64,000 nucleotides of DNA, from assembly GCA_028823995.1 (NCBI GenBank), contig JAPPFD010000024.1:1-64000 (forward strand), given 5' to 3'. Under the pieces are notes generated by a model that worked only from the letters and a program-made list of their open reading frames with translations, was not told the origin of the DNA and searched no databases. Shown in pieces: positions 1-7,578 of the stretch. Source of the DNA: a bacterium (GTDB lineage: Bacteria; Actinomycetota; Acidimicrobiia; Spongiisociales; ZC4RG35). The first letter of the stretch is position 1, and each line of letters starts with the position of its first letter. A program made the translations under genes and the position numbers.

Positions 1-1086
1 CAACCCCCAACACCCCCAAACCGATTTGCAAAAAAGATAGAAACACCCCCCCCGACCCGGATCATCTCTCTCGACAGGCTACCCGCCGACGAAGCCGAAA
101 CAGATCAGCTCTTCGTCGGGCTCGACGGCTGCGAGAGAGGGCTGCTACCCGACGGATGGGGTGAAGTCTCCCAATGGCCCGCCGAACGCATCCAAGCTGG
201 CGACTGGACCTCTGCGGTGTGGCGGTCGCCGGAACTCGCGGATGCAGCCGCACGGTTCGTTGAGCACAAGGCACTGATGCCCCTGTCATCTTCTGGGGCT
301 CACGAGAGAGAAGTGCACAAACGGCCCGACGCTCAGCGTCGGATACCGCAGAGCGACGGTCTAGCTGTGCACGCGACGCTACAGACGCTTTACACCGAAT
401 ACCGCAAGGACGGCAGGCCCAACAGTCGAGGGCAGGTCACAGTGACAGCCACCGGACAGGCCATGCGCGGCGACTACAGCAAGCGGAGCACCAGCGGCCA
501 AGCCTTCCCGATCCTGGCGTCCAAAGGCGCGGACGGGCAGCAGCGCATCGAAGCCGCCCCCGATGAGTACTGGGAATGGAAAAAGCCGGGCGTTCCGCCG
601 ATCCTGGAGAAGGCCGGGCATCTGCTCGTGTCGATGGGACAAGACCCTTCGACCGCCAGGCTCACCGCGGTCGCGTCCGACGAACGGTACGTCGGGCAGG
701 GCTGGATGCCAGTCACGGGACTGAATGCGGAGCAGGCGAAAGCCGCCGCCGTGTTCCTCAACTCCACCCCAGGCCGGCTACTGATCCTGCGACACCCGGG
801 CAAGAAGCTGAGCTTCCCGTTCTACAACCCAGCTACCTGGCGTGAAGTGCCCATCCCCGACCTTGACAACCCGCGCATCCGCGCCACCCTCGCCGAATGC
901 TGGGAAGCTACCCGCAGTGTGGTGGTTCCGCAGTTCCGCGACGGCTACACCGATGTCCGTCGCCGCTGGGACACCGCCGTTTGCGCCGCCTTGGGTTGGA
1001 ACATCAAGAGAATCGCAGAACTGGGGAAGATGCTCGCACGCGAACCGCACGTCAGGGGAGTCGCCTATGGGCAGTGGAAGGCATAA
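1..1086 (+). CDS. C-terminal part of a putative DNA methylase / restriction-modification protein (5' truncated by window)
   Basis: The frame is open from base 1 to the TAA at 1084-1086, so about 361 C-terminal residues are visible and the true start lies outside the window. No SAM-binding or NPPY-type motif is in the visible part, so the catalytic domain would be upstream. The visible region resembles the target-recognition and tail part of large N6-adenine DNA methylases: a stretch reading KAAAVFLNSTPGRLLILR, then SFPFYNPATW and VPIPDLDNPRIR, and a tail with EPHVRG followed by YGQW. The assignment rests on remembered family resemblance, not on a catalytic motif. It lies at the outer end of an integrase-bearing island next to tRNA-Ala, a typical place for restriction-modification genes. 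It could instead be a phage-defence protein with a similar C-terminus. Confidence 0.5.
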   Translation, partial: QPPTPPNRFAKKIETPPPTRIISLDRLPADEAETDQLFVGLDGCERGLLPDGWGEVSQWPAERIQAGDWTSAVWRSPELADAAARFVEHKALMPLSSSGAHEREVHKRPDAQRRIPQSDGLAVHATLQTLYTEYRKDGRPNSRGQVTVTATGQAMRGDYSKRSTSGQAFPILASKGADGQQRIEAAPDEYWEWKKPGVPPILEKAGHLLVSMGQDPSTARLTAVASDERYVGQGWMPVTGLNAEQAKAAAVFLNSTPGRLLILRHPGKKLSFPFYNPATWREVPIPDLDNPRIRATLAECWEATRSVVVPQFRDGYTDVRRRWDTAVCAALGWNIKRIAELGKMLAREPHVRGVAYGQWKA

Positions 1087-1159
1087 TCCGACACGGCCGT
1101 CATAGGCAGAACCGTCCAAAGACCAACCCCTCTGCACACCGGCTAAGAGAGAAATCAAG

Positions 1160-1290
1160 GGTGTTCGGTCGGGTCTGACCACTGATCAACTGGCGGAGCT
1201 GCAAGGTGTTGCGTCGTGAGAACCGTGAGTTGCGGGCGGGCTAATGAGATTCTGCGGATGGTGTCGGCTATTTGCTGGCAGTCGCTTAGG
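1160..1290 (+). pseudogene. IS3-family transposase OrfA remnant
   Basis: Translating across frame breaks gives GLTTDQLAELQG, then LRRENRELR, then, in another frame, LRRANEILRMVSA. IS3-family OrfA proteins carry a C-terminal leucine-zipper segment with the typical wording LRRENRELRRANEILKAAS. Here the segment is interrupted by at least two small indels, near 1207 and 1235, and by in-frame stops. The helix-turn-helix part and orfB are missing. This is therefore a dead fragment, about 40 codons long, left from an insertion event within the island. I see no terminal inverted repeats or target duplication. Confidence 0.6.
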
Positions 1291-1411
1291 AGAAGGGTTG
1301 AAGGCCCACCCTGACTTCTTGCTGTTGGGTCGCTGTTGCCGTCACCGATGATGGACATTGACCGTTTGCAGTGGTGGCGTGTCCTCCGCTATGGAAGACA
1401 TTCGAAAAGGA

Positions 1412-1557
1412 GCGTTCGTGAAACGTTCGTTTAAGCGTTCGCAAAGCGTTCGTTTGGGGTTTGACCTGGGGAAACACCTACCCAACAATGGCAAGCGTTC
1501 GCAGCCGTTCGCCGACGGCGATTTCTCGGGAGAGTCCTGCTAAGGAAAAAACGAACG
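1412..1557. repeat. Phased CGTTCG hexamer cluster, possible protein-binding array
   Basis: CGTTCG occurs at 1413, 1424, 1436 and 1447 (spacing 11, 12 and 11 bp, about one helical turn), again at 1496 and 1506, and as its complement CGAACG at 1552. Most copies extend to GCGTTCG. Helical phasing suggests a protein lining one face of the DNA, as with integrase arm-type sites, an excisionase or a plasmid iteron. The array sits between the IS remnant and the 3' end of the integrase gene. The function is inferred only. Confidence 0.45.
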
Positions 1558-2019
1558 CTTGCCCGAACCCTCCTCATGTCAGCCCGCGCAGTAGCGGGTT
1601 GGTGGTGGCTGCCCACGCGAAATCGGGTGTGGGCACACCTTTAGTGCAAACGTGTGGTCGAGGTGTCCCACAGCCAAAACGCCGTCAAGAGAACCATGCC
1701 AAGAGCCACTCCGCTCCTGCGGCGGAGTTCGAGTGCACTTGGTACCTCCTTGATGGGATCTCGCACCTCCCTCCGACCCCTTGCGTCCTGACCTCTCCCC
1801 TACCTTTGCCTCTAGGCACGGCTTCGCCTCCGAGTCGACGATCTTTGGTTGTAGCCGAGTGTCGGTTCGGCCGCTGAGCGGACAAACAGCCTTCTCCAGC
1901 CGCGTGGCCGCCACCGAAACAGTATCGGTGTTTAGCTCCATGGGCAAGATGCCAGGTTGTCACGCAGGTGTTGACGATCACGGGCCACGGTGGGGCGGAA
2001 CTGGACAACGCGGAACCTG

Positions 2020-3150
2020 TCAGGGTTTTAGGTAGCGACCCCACTGTTCCATGAGCTTTCGGCGTCTGTCTAGGAGGTCGCTTCGGGCGTAGGCTCCTTC
2101 GACGCCTTTGACCGTGTGTGCTAGTGCTGCTTCGGCGAGTTCGCGGGTGATGCCGGTTTCTCCGCACCAGTCCCGAAACGATGATCTCATTCCGTGGGGG
2201 ACGCATCCGATGTTGTTCTGTTTGCAGAGTTTGCTCATGGTGGCGTTGGAGATTGGTTTTCCTGTCGGTGAGGGGAAGATCAGCCCGACGCCGCCGGTTT
2301 GCTCCCTGGCCTTTTCGAGGACGGCGAGGGCTGGTGTGCTGAGGGGCACGCGGTGGGGTTTGCTGGTCTTGGTACGAGTTGCGGGAATGATCCAGGTTGC
2401 CGTGGGAAGGTCGATCTCTTCCCAGGTTGCTTGTCTGGCTTCGCCGCTTCGGACGGCACACAGCGTCAGATACTCGAAACATAGGATTGTGGATTTCCAC
2501 GCGTTGGTGGCCCGAATGGTGGCTAATGCCTGGGCGACCTGGCTGTGGTGAAGGGCTTTGAAATGTTGGGTCTTGGCGGTGTTGCTGCCCAGGGCTGCTT
2601 TGATTCTCCGGTCCGCCGGATTGTCCTCTCTGAATCCCTGGGCCACGGCCCAGCGCATGACAGCCGAGATTCGCTGCAGAACCCGCCGTGCGGTTTCCTC
2701 TTTGTGGTTCCAGATCGGACCGAGACAGGCCATCACATCCCCACCCGTGATCTGGTTGACAGCCACATCCCCCAGAAGGGGAAAGGCATACGCCTCCAGA
2801 GTGGAGCGCCAGTGCTTCTCAGACAGGCCACCAGGCTTCCACTTGGGAGCATGCAACTGAATGACCTTCTCGGTGGCTTCCCGGAATGTCGGCACCTTGG
2901 ACCGGGCCATGGTGGGATCGCCGCCTTGGCGGGCGATCCTTCGATATTCGAACGCTTTGGTTCGGGCTTCCCGGAGGGTAACGTATGGATATCCGCCGAG
3001 ACCGAGATCGCGGCGTCTACCGCGTATGGTCCCTCGCCAGATCCATTGTTTCGATCCGGTTGGTGTGACCCGCAACATCAGACCGTGTTGATCGCCGTAT
3101 TTGCCGGGTTCTTTCAGCGACCGGACTCGTTGGGCGTTTAGTTTCGCCAT
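2020..3150 (-). CDS. Tyrosine-type site-specific integrase, P4/IntS family
   Basis: The product is about 376 aa and catalyses integration or excision of the neighbouring island. The N-terminus carries the DUF4102-type arm-binding domain (MAKLNAQRVRSLK, then a G-L-M-L-R-V segment and W-I-W-R). The C-terminal catalytic domain shows Arg I in LCAVRSGEARQATWEEID, the HGMRSSFRDW box with His and Arg, LAHTVKGVEGAYAR with the second His, and the nucleophilic Tyr just after it. I chose the ATG at 3150 because GAGGCAGGTG lies directly upstream and the domain starts there; a longer frame reaches 3237 without a domain. The gene ends beside an unoccupied 0.9-kb stretch and starts 237 bp from the 3' end of tRNA-Ala, the usual arrangement for a tRNA-targeted element. 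It looks intact. Confidence 0.93.
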   Translation of the reverse strand: MAKLNAQRVRSLKEPGKYGDQHGLMLRVTPTGSKQWIWRGTIRGRRRDLGLGGYPYVTLREARTKAFEYRRIARQGGDPTMARSKVPTFREATEKVIQLHAPKWKPGGLSEKHWRSTLEAYAFPLLGDVAVNQITGGDVMACLGPIWNHKEETARRVLQRISAVMRWAVAQGFREDNPADRRIKAALGSNTAKTQHFKALHHSQVAQALATIRATNAWKSTILCFEYLTLCAVRSGEARQATWEEIDLPTATWIIPATRTKTSKPHRVPLSTPALAVLEKAREQTGGVGLIFPSPTGKPISNATMSKLCKQNNIGCVPHGMRSSFRDWCGETGITRELAEAALAHTVKGVEGAYARSDLLDRRRKLMEQWGRYLKP

Positions 3151-3252
3151 CACCTGCCTCTCGTGGCGCCTTGGTTTTAGGGAATTCAACTTATTTGTCC
3201 CACATCGTATCCCACTATACATTGAACCTACCAGCAACCAAAGGGAAGGTCA

Positions 3253-3359
3253 AGAACCCTCACGGAATCGCCATTCCCTCCACGCTCTACGTGGGAAAGT
3301 GGCTGTCTAGCTGGGGACACAGTAACTGCATGAAACCACAGGAAACAGCTAGAACCCTC
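3253..3359 (+). repeat. Pair of AGAACCCTC direct repeats between integrase and tRNA
   Basis: AGAACCCTC occurs at 3253-3261 and again at 3351-3359, in the 237 bp separating the integrase start from the tRNA-Ala 3' end. Spaced direct repeats in this position resemble integrase arm-type sites flanking an attachment core. With only two 9-bp copies this is suggestive, not proven. No complete second copy of the tRNA 3' end is visible in 1-3387. Confidence 0.3.
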
Positions 3360-3387
3360 GTGAAAGGAAAACAGACAAACCCTAGGA

Positions 3388-3464
3388 TGGTGGAGACGAT
3401 GGGACTTGAACCCACGACCTCCTGCTTGCAAAGCAGGCGCTCTTCCAGGCTGAGCTACGTCCCC
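3388..3464 (-). tRNA. tRNA-Ala (anticodon TGC)
   Basis: On the minus strand the acceptor stem GGGGACG pairs with CGTCTCC (one G-U), followed by discriminator A and an encoded CCA (3388-3390). The D-arm is GCTCAG...GAGC. The anticodon arm is CCTGC-TTTGCAA-GCAGG with anticodon TGC, and the T-arm contains GGTTCAAGTC. All stems are well paired, so the gene should be functional. In mycobacteria gyrA is followed by tRNA-Ile and tRNA-Ala; here both occur downstream of gyrA but in opposite orientation, with about 3 kb between them. The 3' end faces the integrase, making this tRNA the likely attachment target. Confidence 0.95.
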
Positions 3465-3553
3465 TTACGGGGCGGAGGATAACGCGCTTTGCCAGTCCAG
3501 GCACAAGGGCTTTGAGTATTCGAGTCCGACCGTTCGGCGACGCCGGGCATCCC

Positions 3554-4912
3554 CTAGATGACCGGCCACCGGGAGGGGAACCCGACACCGGTGACGGCCC
3601 GGACCCGCTCGCCGATCTTCTCGACCTTTTGAATCAACTCCCACAAATCACCCGCAAAGCGCGGCCGACCCTCCTCGACCACCACCCGGCCATCAACGAT
3701 CACCGTCTCCACCGAGTCGCCCGTCGCGGAATAGACAAGGTTCCGGACTGGGTTCGCCAGGGCTCGCCACTCCGGACGACGGGTGTCGAACAGCACCAGG
3801 TCTCCCTTCCTTCCCACCTCTATGGCGCCCAGTGAATCGGCGAATCCCAGCGCGGCGGCGCCGGTCCGGGTCGCCAACTCGAGTGCTGTCTCGGCCGGTA
3901 TCAGGCTGCTGTCTCCCCGGACGTCCTTGTAGACGGTTGCCGCGATGTTCACACACCGCACCATGTCTGAGAAGTTGGAGCTGTTAACGGAGTCGGTTCC
4001 CAGCGACACCGGGACGCCGGCGTCCAACAACTCGGGGAGTCGTCCTCCCCTCCCCGTGTTGCCTCCGGCTTTCATCACCGTGCTGGGACAGACCACAACC
4101 GCCGCCCCGGATTCGGCGATCAGCTCGATCTCTCGCTCAGTCAGGTCCATGCAATGGGAGAGCAGCAGGTTGGGACCGAGTACGCCAAGCTCCGCCAGGC
4201 GTTCGGTCGGCGCGGTACCCGGGGCTCCGGCGCTGCCGGTGTGATGGAGCGTCAGGGCGGTCCCGTAGCGGTCGGCGATCCTCTTGGCGCCTATCAGCAA
4301 CTCCGGGCTGCAGAACTCCAGCGAGAACGGCATCGCCCAAGCCCGAACCAGTCCTGACAGGCGTCCGTCCAGTGCGTTGATGGACGCCTCCGTACGATCA
4401 AGCGCCTCGGCGGTGTCATAGACGGGAAGGTGCAGTCGGTTCTCCCGGTCCTGGACCTGTTCCCCGATTATCACCCGGCATCCCGCCTGTTTGTAGGCCT
4501 CCAGGCACGCCTCAGGGAATTTGGTCGTGCCTGGATCCACAAGGGCGGTGGTTCCGGTTCCTAGCGTCTCCGCCAAGCCAAGCAACGTGGTGAGGTACTC
4601 CTCCTCCTCGGTCATCACCGATTGCATGGCAAAGACGTGCCTCAACCGGTCTGGAACATCGTCGGGGAAGACGCCCCGGACAGAGTGTGCGTAGCTGATG
4701 TGCATGTGACCGTTCACGAATCCGGGCGTCACCACCTTGTCGGTGGCGTCGATTACCCGGTCCGCGCCGATGTGGCGGAGTTCGTCGGCCTTGCCGACGT
4801 GGCTTATATGACCATTCCGGATCACCACCGAGCCGTCTCGGATGACTCTTCTCCGATCATCCACCGTGATGACACATTGGGCCCGGTCGATCTTGAGACT
4901 GGAGTTGGTCAT
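3554..4912 (-). CDS. Amidohydrolase of the TRZ/ATZ / cytosine-deaminase-like family
   Basis: The protein (about 452 aa, cytoplasmic) should be a metal-dependent hydrolase removing an amino or related group from a ring or amidine substrate. Visible signatures are the first metal pair in GFVNGHMHISYAHSVRG, histidines in LHHTGSAG and LLSHCMDL, and the catalytic Asp in SLGTDSVNSSNFSDM, all in family order. The N-terminal beta sandwich (RAQCVITVD...GSVVIRNGHISHVG) and C-terminal KGDLVLFD are also typical. The ATG at 4912 is preferred because the family N-terminus begins there and GGAAGGGCG precedes it; a longer frame upstream encodes low-complexity Trp/Arg sequence. It follows the FAD oxidoreductase by 34 bp, so the two are probably co-transcribed and act in one degradation route. 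The substrate is unknown. Confidence 0.88.
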   Translation of the reverse strand: MTNSSLKIDRAQCVITVDDRRRVIRDGSVVIRNGHISHVGKADELRHIGADRVIDATDKVVTPGFVNGHMHISYAHSVRGVFPDDVPDRLRHVFAMQSVMTEEEEYLTTLLGLAETLGTGTTALVDPGTTKFPEACLEAYKQAGCRVIIGEQVQDRENRLHLPVYDTAEALDRTEASINALDGRLSGLVRAWAMPFSLEFCSPELLIGAKRIADRYGTALTLHHTGSAGAPGTAPTERLAELGVLGPNLLLSHCMDLTEREIELIAESGAAVVVCPSTVMKAGGNTGRGGRLPELLDAGVPVSLGTDSVNSSNFSDMVRCVNIAATVYKDVRGDSSLIPAETALELATRTGAAALGFADSLGAIEVGRKGDLVLFDTRRPEWRALANPVRNLVYSATGDSVETVIVDGRVVVEEGRPRFAGDLWELIQKVEKIGERVRAVTGVGFPSRWPVI

Positions 4913-4946
4913 GCCGCCCTTCCAGCCCTCTACACGTGTCCCTGTT

Positions 4947-6299
4947 TCATCGGCTTTTCGCTCCCTGCTTGGCCAGTTCCCCCGTGTCCACCAGGTCCAG
5001 CGTCGCCATGTAATCCGGATCTTCATAGCGGCTGAGAAGAAACTTGTCCGCATACCCGGGGAGGTCACCTCCCAGCAAGTGGCAGCCGACCAACTCGGCG
5101 GCTGCGGTGCAAATCATGACCCCGTACCCCGACATTCCCGTCACCAGATAAAACCCCTCCGGACCCGCCGGTCCGATCAGGGGGAGGTTCTCCGGGGTCT
5201 TCATGACGTATGCCCCGTCCACCACCGAGTAGGGCAGTTGGTCGCGATAGCGGGCCAGGGAAGGAAGCATGGCCGCCATTCCTCGCAACACCGCCTCGGG
5301 AAACATGAAGTCCGGCCGGGGGGCCGGCCAGGTCGGCTCGTCTCGAACCTGTGGCCGGTAGTTCCAGAGAGCCTCGAAGAAGGGCGAATCCATGCCCCCT
5401 TCGGGCCGACCAAACACCGGGGTGGTTATCTCCCCCAGCAGCTCATGGAACCCTTCCGCGGCCAAGTCGGACTTCTCTGATTCACTCCAGTCGATATTCA
5501 CCGGGTCCGTCCACAGGAGCATCGGAGCCTCACGGGGAAACGCCCCGAGGTGGTCTCTGAACGAGACCTTGTGGTGAAGAGATGCGTGTAACGGCAGCTC
5601 AACCCCCACCAGGCGAGCCAGTTGCTTGGACATGGGCCCGGCGGCGTTGACGACAGCCGGGACCGAGATCTGGGAGCCCGATCTCAACAACACCCCTGCA
5701 ACGGTCCCCCTGAGGGTTTTGATGTCCACTACCTCGTCGACCACAACCTCTGCTCCATGGGCCCTGGCCTGGTCCAGCATCCAGACGCCCAATTGCTGGG
5801 CGCTGAACCAGCCACCCCGGCGAACGTGCAGCGCGCCCAGGGCTTTGTCGCTCAGGTACGGGAACCGGGCCAGGAGGGCCTCGGAAGTCTCGTAGACATC
5901 AAAACCCGTCTCCTCCTCGACGTCAACCGCCGTCCCTGCGATTCGAACCGGGCCCGCCCCATACCCCGAACTCGCTTTTGCTGCGCTGGTAAGAGACGCC
6001 AGTTGCCCGGGATCACCGGTCACGAAGAGGTATCCCCTCCGTGACATGTTGAAGAAGTCGTCCGAGCTGTCCTTCATGGTCTCCAGGATGTCGATGGAGC
6101 GGTTGGTCAAATCGACCATCGGCTTGTTGGGGAAGAAGTTCCGATAACACTCCGACGACTTGTCGGATGTGAGGGAAAGGGGCGGACGGGGGTCAACGAC
6201 GATCACTTTCTCCACACCCCGGACCACCGCCAAGTCGTAGCAGGTCGCCACGCCCGCGATCCCGGCGCCAACCACAACCGCCCCTGCCTGCCTCATCAT
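4947..6299 (-). CDS. FAD-dependent amine/amino-acid oxidoreductase (DAO family)
   Basis: A protein of about 450 aa with an N-terminal dinucleotide-binding motif VVGAGIAGVATCYDLA and the DAO-family layout of sarcosine oxidase beta and dimethylglycine dehydrogenase. A conserved segment near ECYRNFFPN follows, and a C-terminal FAD contact region reads GFYLVTGMSGYGVMICTAAAELV. It should oxidise a secondary or tertiary amine or amino acid, passing electrons from FAD to O2 or a carrier. The start is set at the ATG pair 6297-6299, just before the Rossmann motif; the upstream frame reading RDRFWSPNPG has no family counterpart. It is the first gene of a two-gene unit with the amidohydrolase. The substrate cannot be read from sequence. 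Confidence 0.85.
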   Translation of the reverse strand: MMRQAGAVVVGAGIAGVATCYDLAVVRGVEKVIVVDPRPPLSLTSDKSSECYRNFFPNKPMVDLTNRSIDILETMKDSSDDFFNMSRRGYLFVTGDPGQLASLTSAAKASSGYGAGPVRIAGTAVDVEEETGFDVYETSEALLARFPYLSDKALGALHVRRGGWFSAQQLGVWMLDQARAHGAEVVVDEVVDIKTLRGTVAGVLLRSGSQISVPAVVNAAGPMSKQLARLVGVELPLHASLHHKVSFRDHLGAFPREAPMLLWTDPVNIDWSESEKSDLAAEGFHELLGEITTPVFGRPEGGMDSPFFEALWNYRPQVRDEPTWPAPRPDFMFPEAVLRGMAAMLPSLARYRDQLPYSVVDGAYVMKTPENLPLIGPAGPEGFYLVTGMSGYGVMICTAAAELVGCHLLGGDLPGYADKFLLSRYEDPDYMATLDLVDTGELAKQGAKSR

Positions 6300-6463
6300 C
6301 TCAACTCTACGCCTGTATTCCTGCCATCCCGGACCGGTCACTCCGAACGATAGTTTGCGGGCGGCCCCTTTGGGACCTGCAACTGCTGCCTGGGGAGAAC
6401 CAGGGTTCGGGGACCAAAACCGGTCCCTGCCCGAAATCAACAGGGTTAGGATTTAGCTTTTCC

Positions 6464-6538
6464 GGGCTCATAGCTCAGGTTGGTTAGAGCGCATCCCTGA
6501 TAAGGATGAGGTCCCTGGTTCAAATCCAGGTGGGCCCA
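6464..6538 (+). tRNA. tRNA-Ile (anticodon GAT)
   Basis: Acceptor stem GGGCTCA (6464-6470) pairs with TGGGCCC (6531-6537), with discriminator A at 6538. The anticodon arm is CATCC-CTGATAA-GGATG with anticodon GAT, and the T-arm contains GGTTCAAATCC. The bases after the discriminator are CCG, so the terminal CCA is not encoded and must be added; a nucleotidyltransferase gene occurs at 31470. This is the Ile partner of the Ile-Ala tRNA pair often found downstream of gyrA in actinobacteria. Confidence 0.96.
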
Positions 6539-6834
6539 CCGCACCGGTGGCCTGTCCGAGTTTTCGATGTCAACGTTTCCCACGAGGACTGCATCGCGAC
6601 GCTAGCGCCGTCCCCGCTGGCGCCCCTTCCGTTTGGGATTCCACAAGGCCCTAGGTTGGTAAGCGATGTTCGGAGTGGGATGCCACTGGTGGCGGGCAAC
6701 GGGCAGGTTACACTGGAGATGTGCGCAGGAACAGGCCTTTGGCGCCATGGCCAACGCGTGTGAGGTTGCCGGCACGCACCAGGCCCCATCCACATGAGAT
6801 CGCCGTATCGCGGCTGGATGGTCGAGTCAAGGAG

Positions 6835-7578
6835 ATGAACCAGTCCAAGTCGCGTCGCCCTGGGTTGTCGGTCACCGTTTCGATGCTGGCTCTACTGGTT
6901 TTGGTGGCTGCCTGCGGAGCGGAGCCTGAACCCGAACCGGCGCCAGACGTCGATTTGAACGCCCTGCTCACCGGCGCGGGAGAGGTGATGGCCGGCATGT
7001 CGACAGCAAAGTTCAGCATGGTCGATGAACTGGAGTCCGGCGCCAAATTCTTCGGGACCACCTTCAAGAGGATGGAAACCGAGACGGAGGCGCCCGATAG
7101 CTTCAGGATGGTGGTGGATGTGGAGGCTCCGGGATTCGGGTTCGTGGAGATTGAGATGATGGCGGTCGGAGAGGAGGCCTACATCAAACTCTCCGCAGAC
7201 GCGCCGTGGAATCCCCTGCCCGTGGACCAGGTGCCTTTCAATTTCGCGGGCTTGGGCTTCACCTTACGCGATCTGCTCAACACCATCAAGGACGGAGCGG
7301 TTGTCGCCGGTAAGGAGTCTCTGGACGGCTCCCAGACCATTCGCGTTGATGGAACCCTGTCATCCGAGCAGTTGTCGGACCTCATCTCGTCCGTCGACCC
7401 GGGTCATGCGGTGAGCCTGAATCTGTGGATCGGCGAAACCGACCACGCCCTGAAACAAATACGGATCGCCGGTCAGATCTACAACGACGACGCACCCGAA
7501 ACCGTCCGTCTCCTGGTAATCGAAGGCATCGACGTCGCCGTCGACATCCAACTCCCGGACCTCGGATCCGGGCAGTGA
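6835..7578 (+). CDS. LprG/LppX-like lipoprotein (LprAFG family)
   Basis: A 247-aa lipoprotein: basic N-terminus, hydrophobic stretch, lipobox LVAAC, then an acidic Pro/Glu linker. The mature part (MSTAKFSMVDELESG..., GEEAYIKL, a region with FNFAGLGF, VDGTLSSEQLSDLISSV, LNLWIGETDHALKQIRIAG) follows the LppX_LprAFG pattern. In mycobacteria members of this family have a hydrophobic cavity and carry acylated lipids or triacylglycerol at the cell envelope. The stop overlaps the GTG of the following MFS gene (GTGA), the same pairing as lprG-Rv1410c (P55) of Mycobacterium tuberculosis. AAGGAG directly abuts the ATG at 6835, an unusually short spacing, so the start could be imprecise; no better in-frame start precedes the signal peptide. 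Confidence 0.82.
   Translation: MNQSKSRRPGLSVTVSMLALLVLVAACGAEPEPEPAPDVDLNALLTGAGEVMAGMSTAKFSMVDELESGAKFFGTTFKRMETETEAPDSFRMVVDVEAPGFGFVEIEMMAVGEEAYIKLSADAPWNPLPVDQVPFNFAGLGFTLRDLLNTIKDGAVVAGKESLDGSQTIRVDGTLSSEQLSDLISSVDPGHAVSLNLWIGETDHALKQIRIAGQIYNDDAPETVRLLVIEGIDVAVDIQLPDLGSGQ

Larger units (their letters stand above)
1087..2019. other. Gene-poor island interior (933 bp) with decayed transposase and short repeats
   Basis: No intact gene is convincing here. The stretch holds a degraded IS3-type orfA fragment near 1160-1290 and a cluster of CGTTCG hexamers at 1412-1557, both listed separately. The remaining reading frames are short, overlap one another on both strands and show no family motif or ribosome binding site. 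The rest, about 1580-2019, shows nothing I can identify and reads as decayed mobile DNA downstream of the integrase gene. Confidence 0.6.

Noticed and set aside
1579..2500. Overlapping minus-strand frames at 1579-1947 and 1685-2500 as island genes
   Set aside because: Arg/Pro/Thr-rich translations without motifs; the second is largely a shadow of the integrase gene.
1..3387. A second copy of the tRNA-Ala 3' end as the other attachment site
   Set aside because: No stretch resembling the tRNA 3' end was seen left of the integrase; it must be outside the window if it exists.
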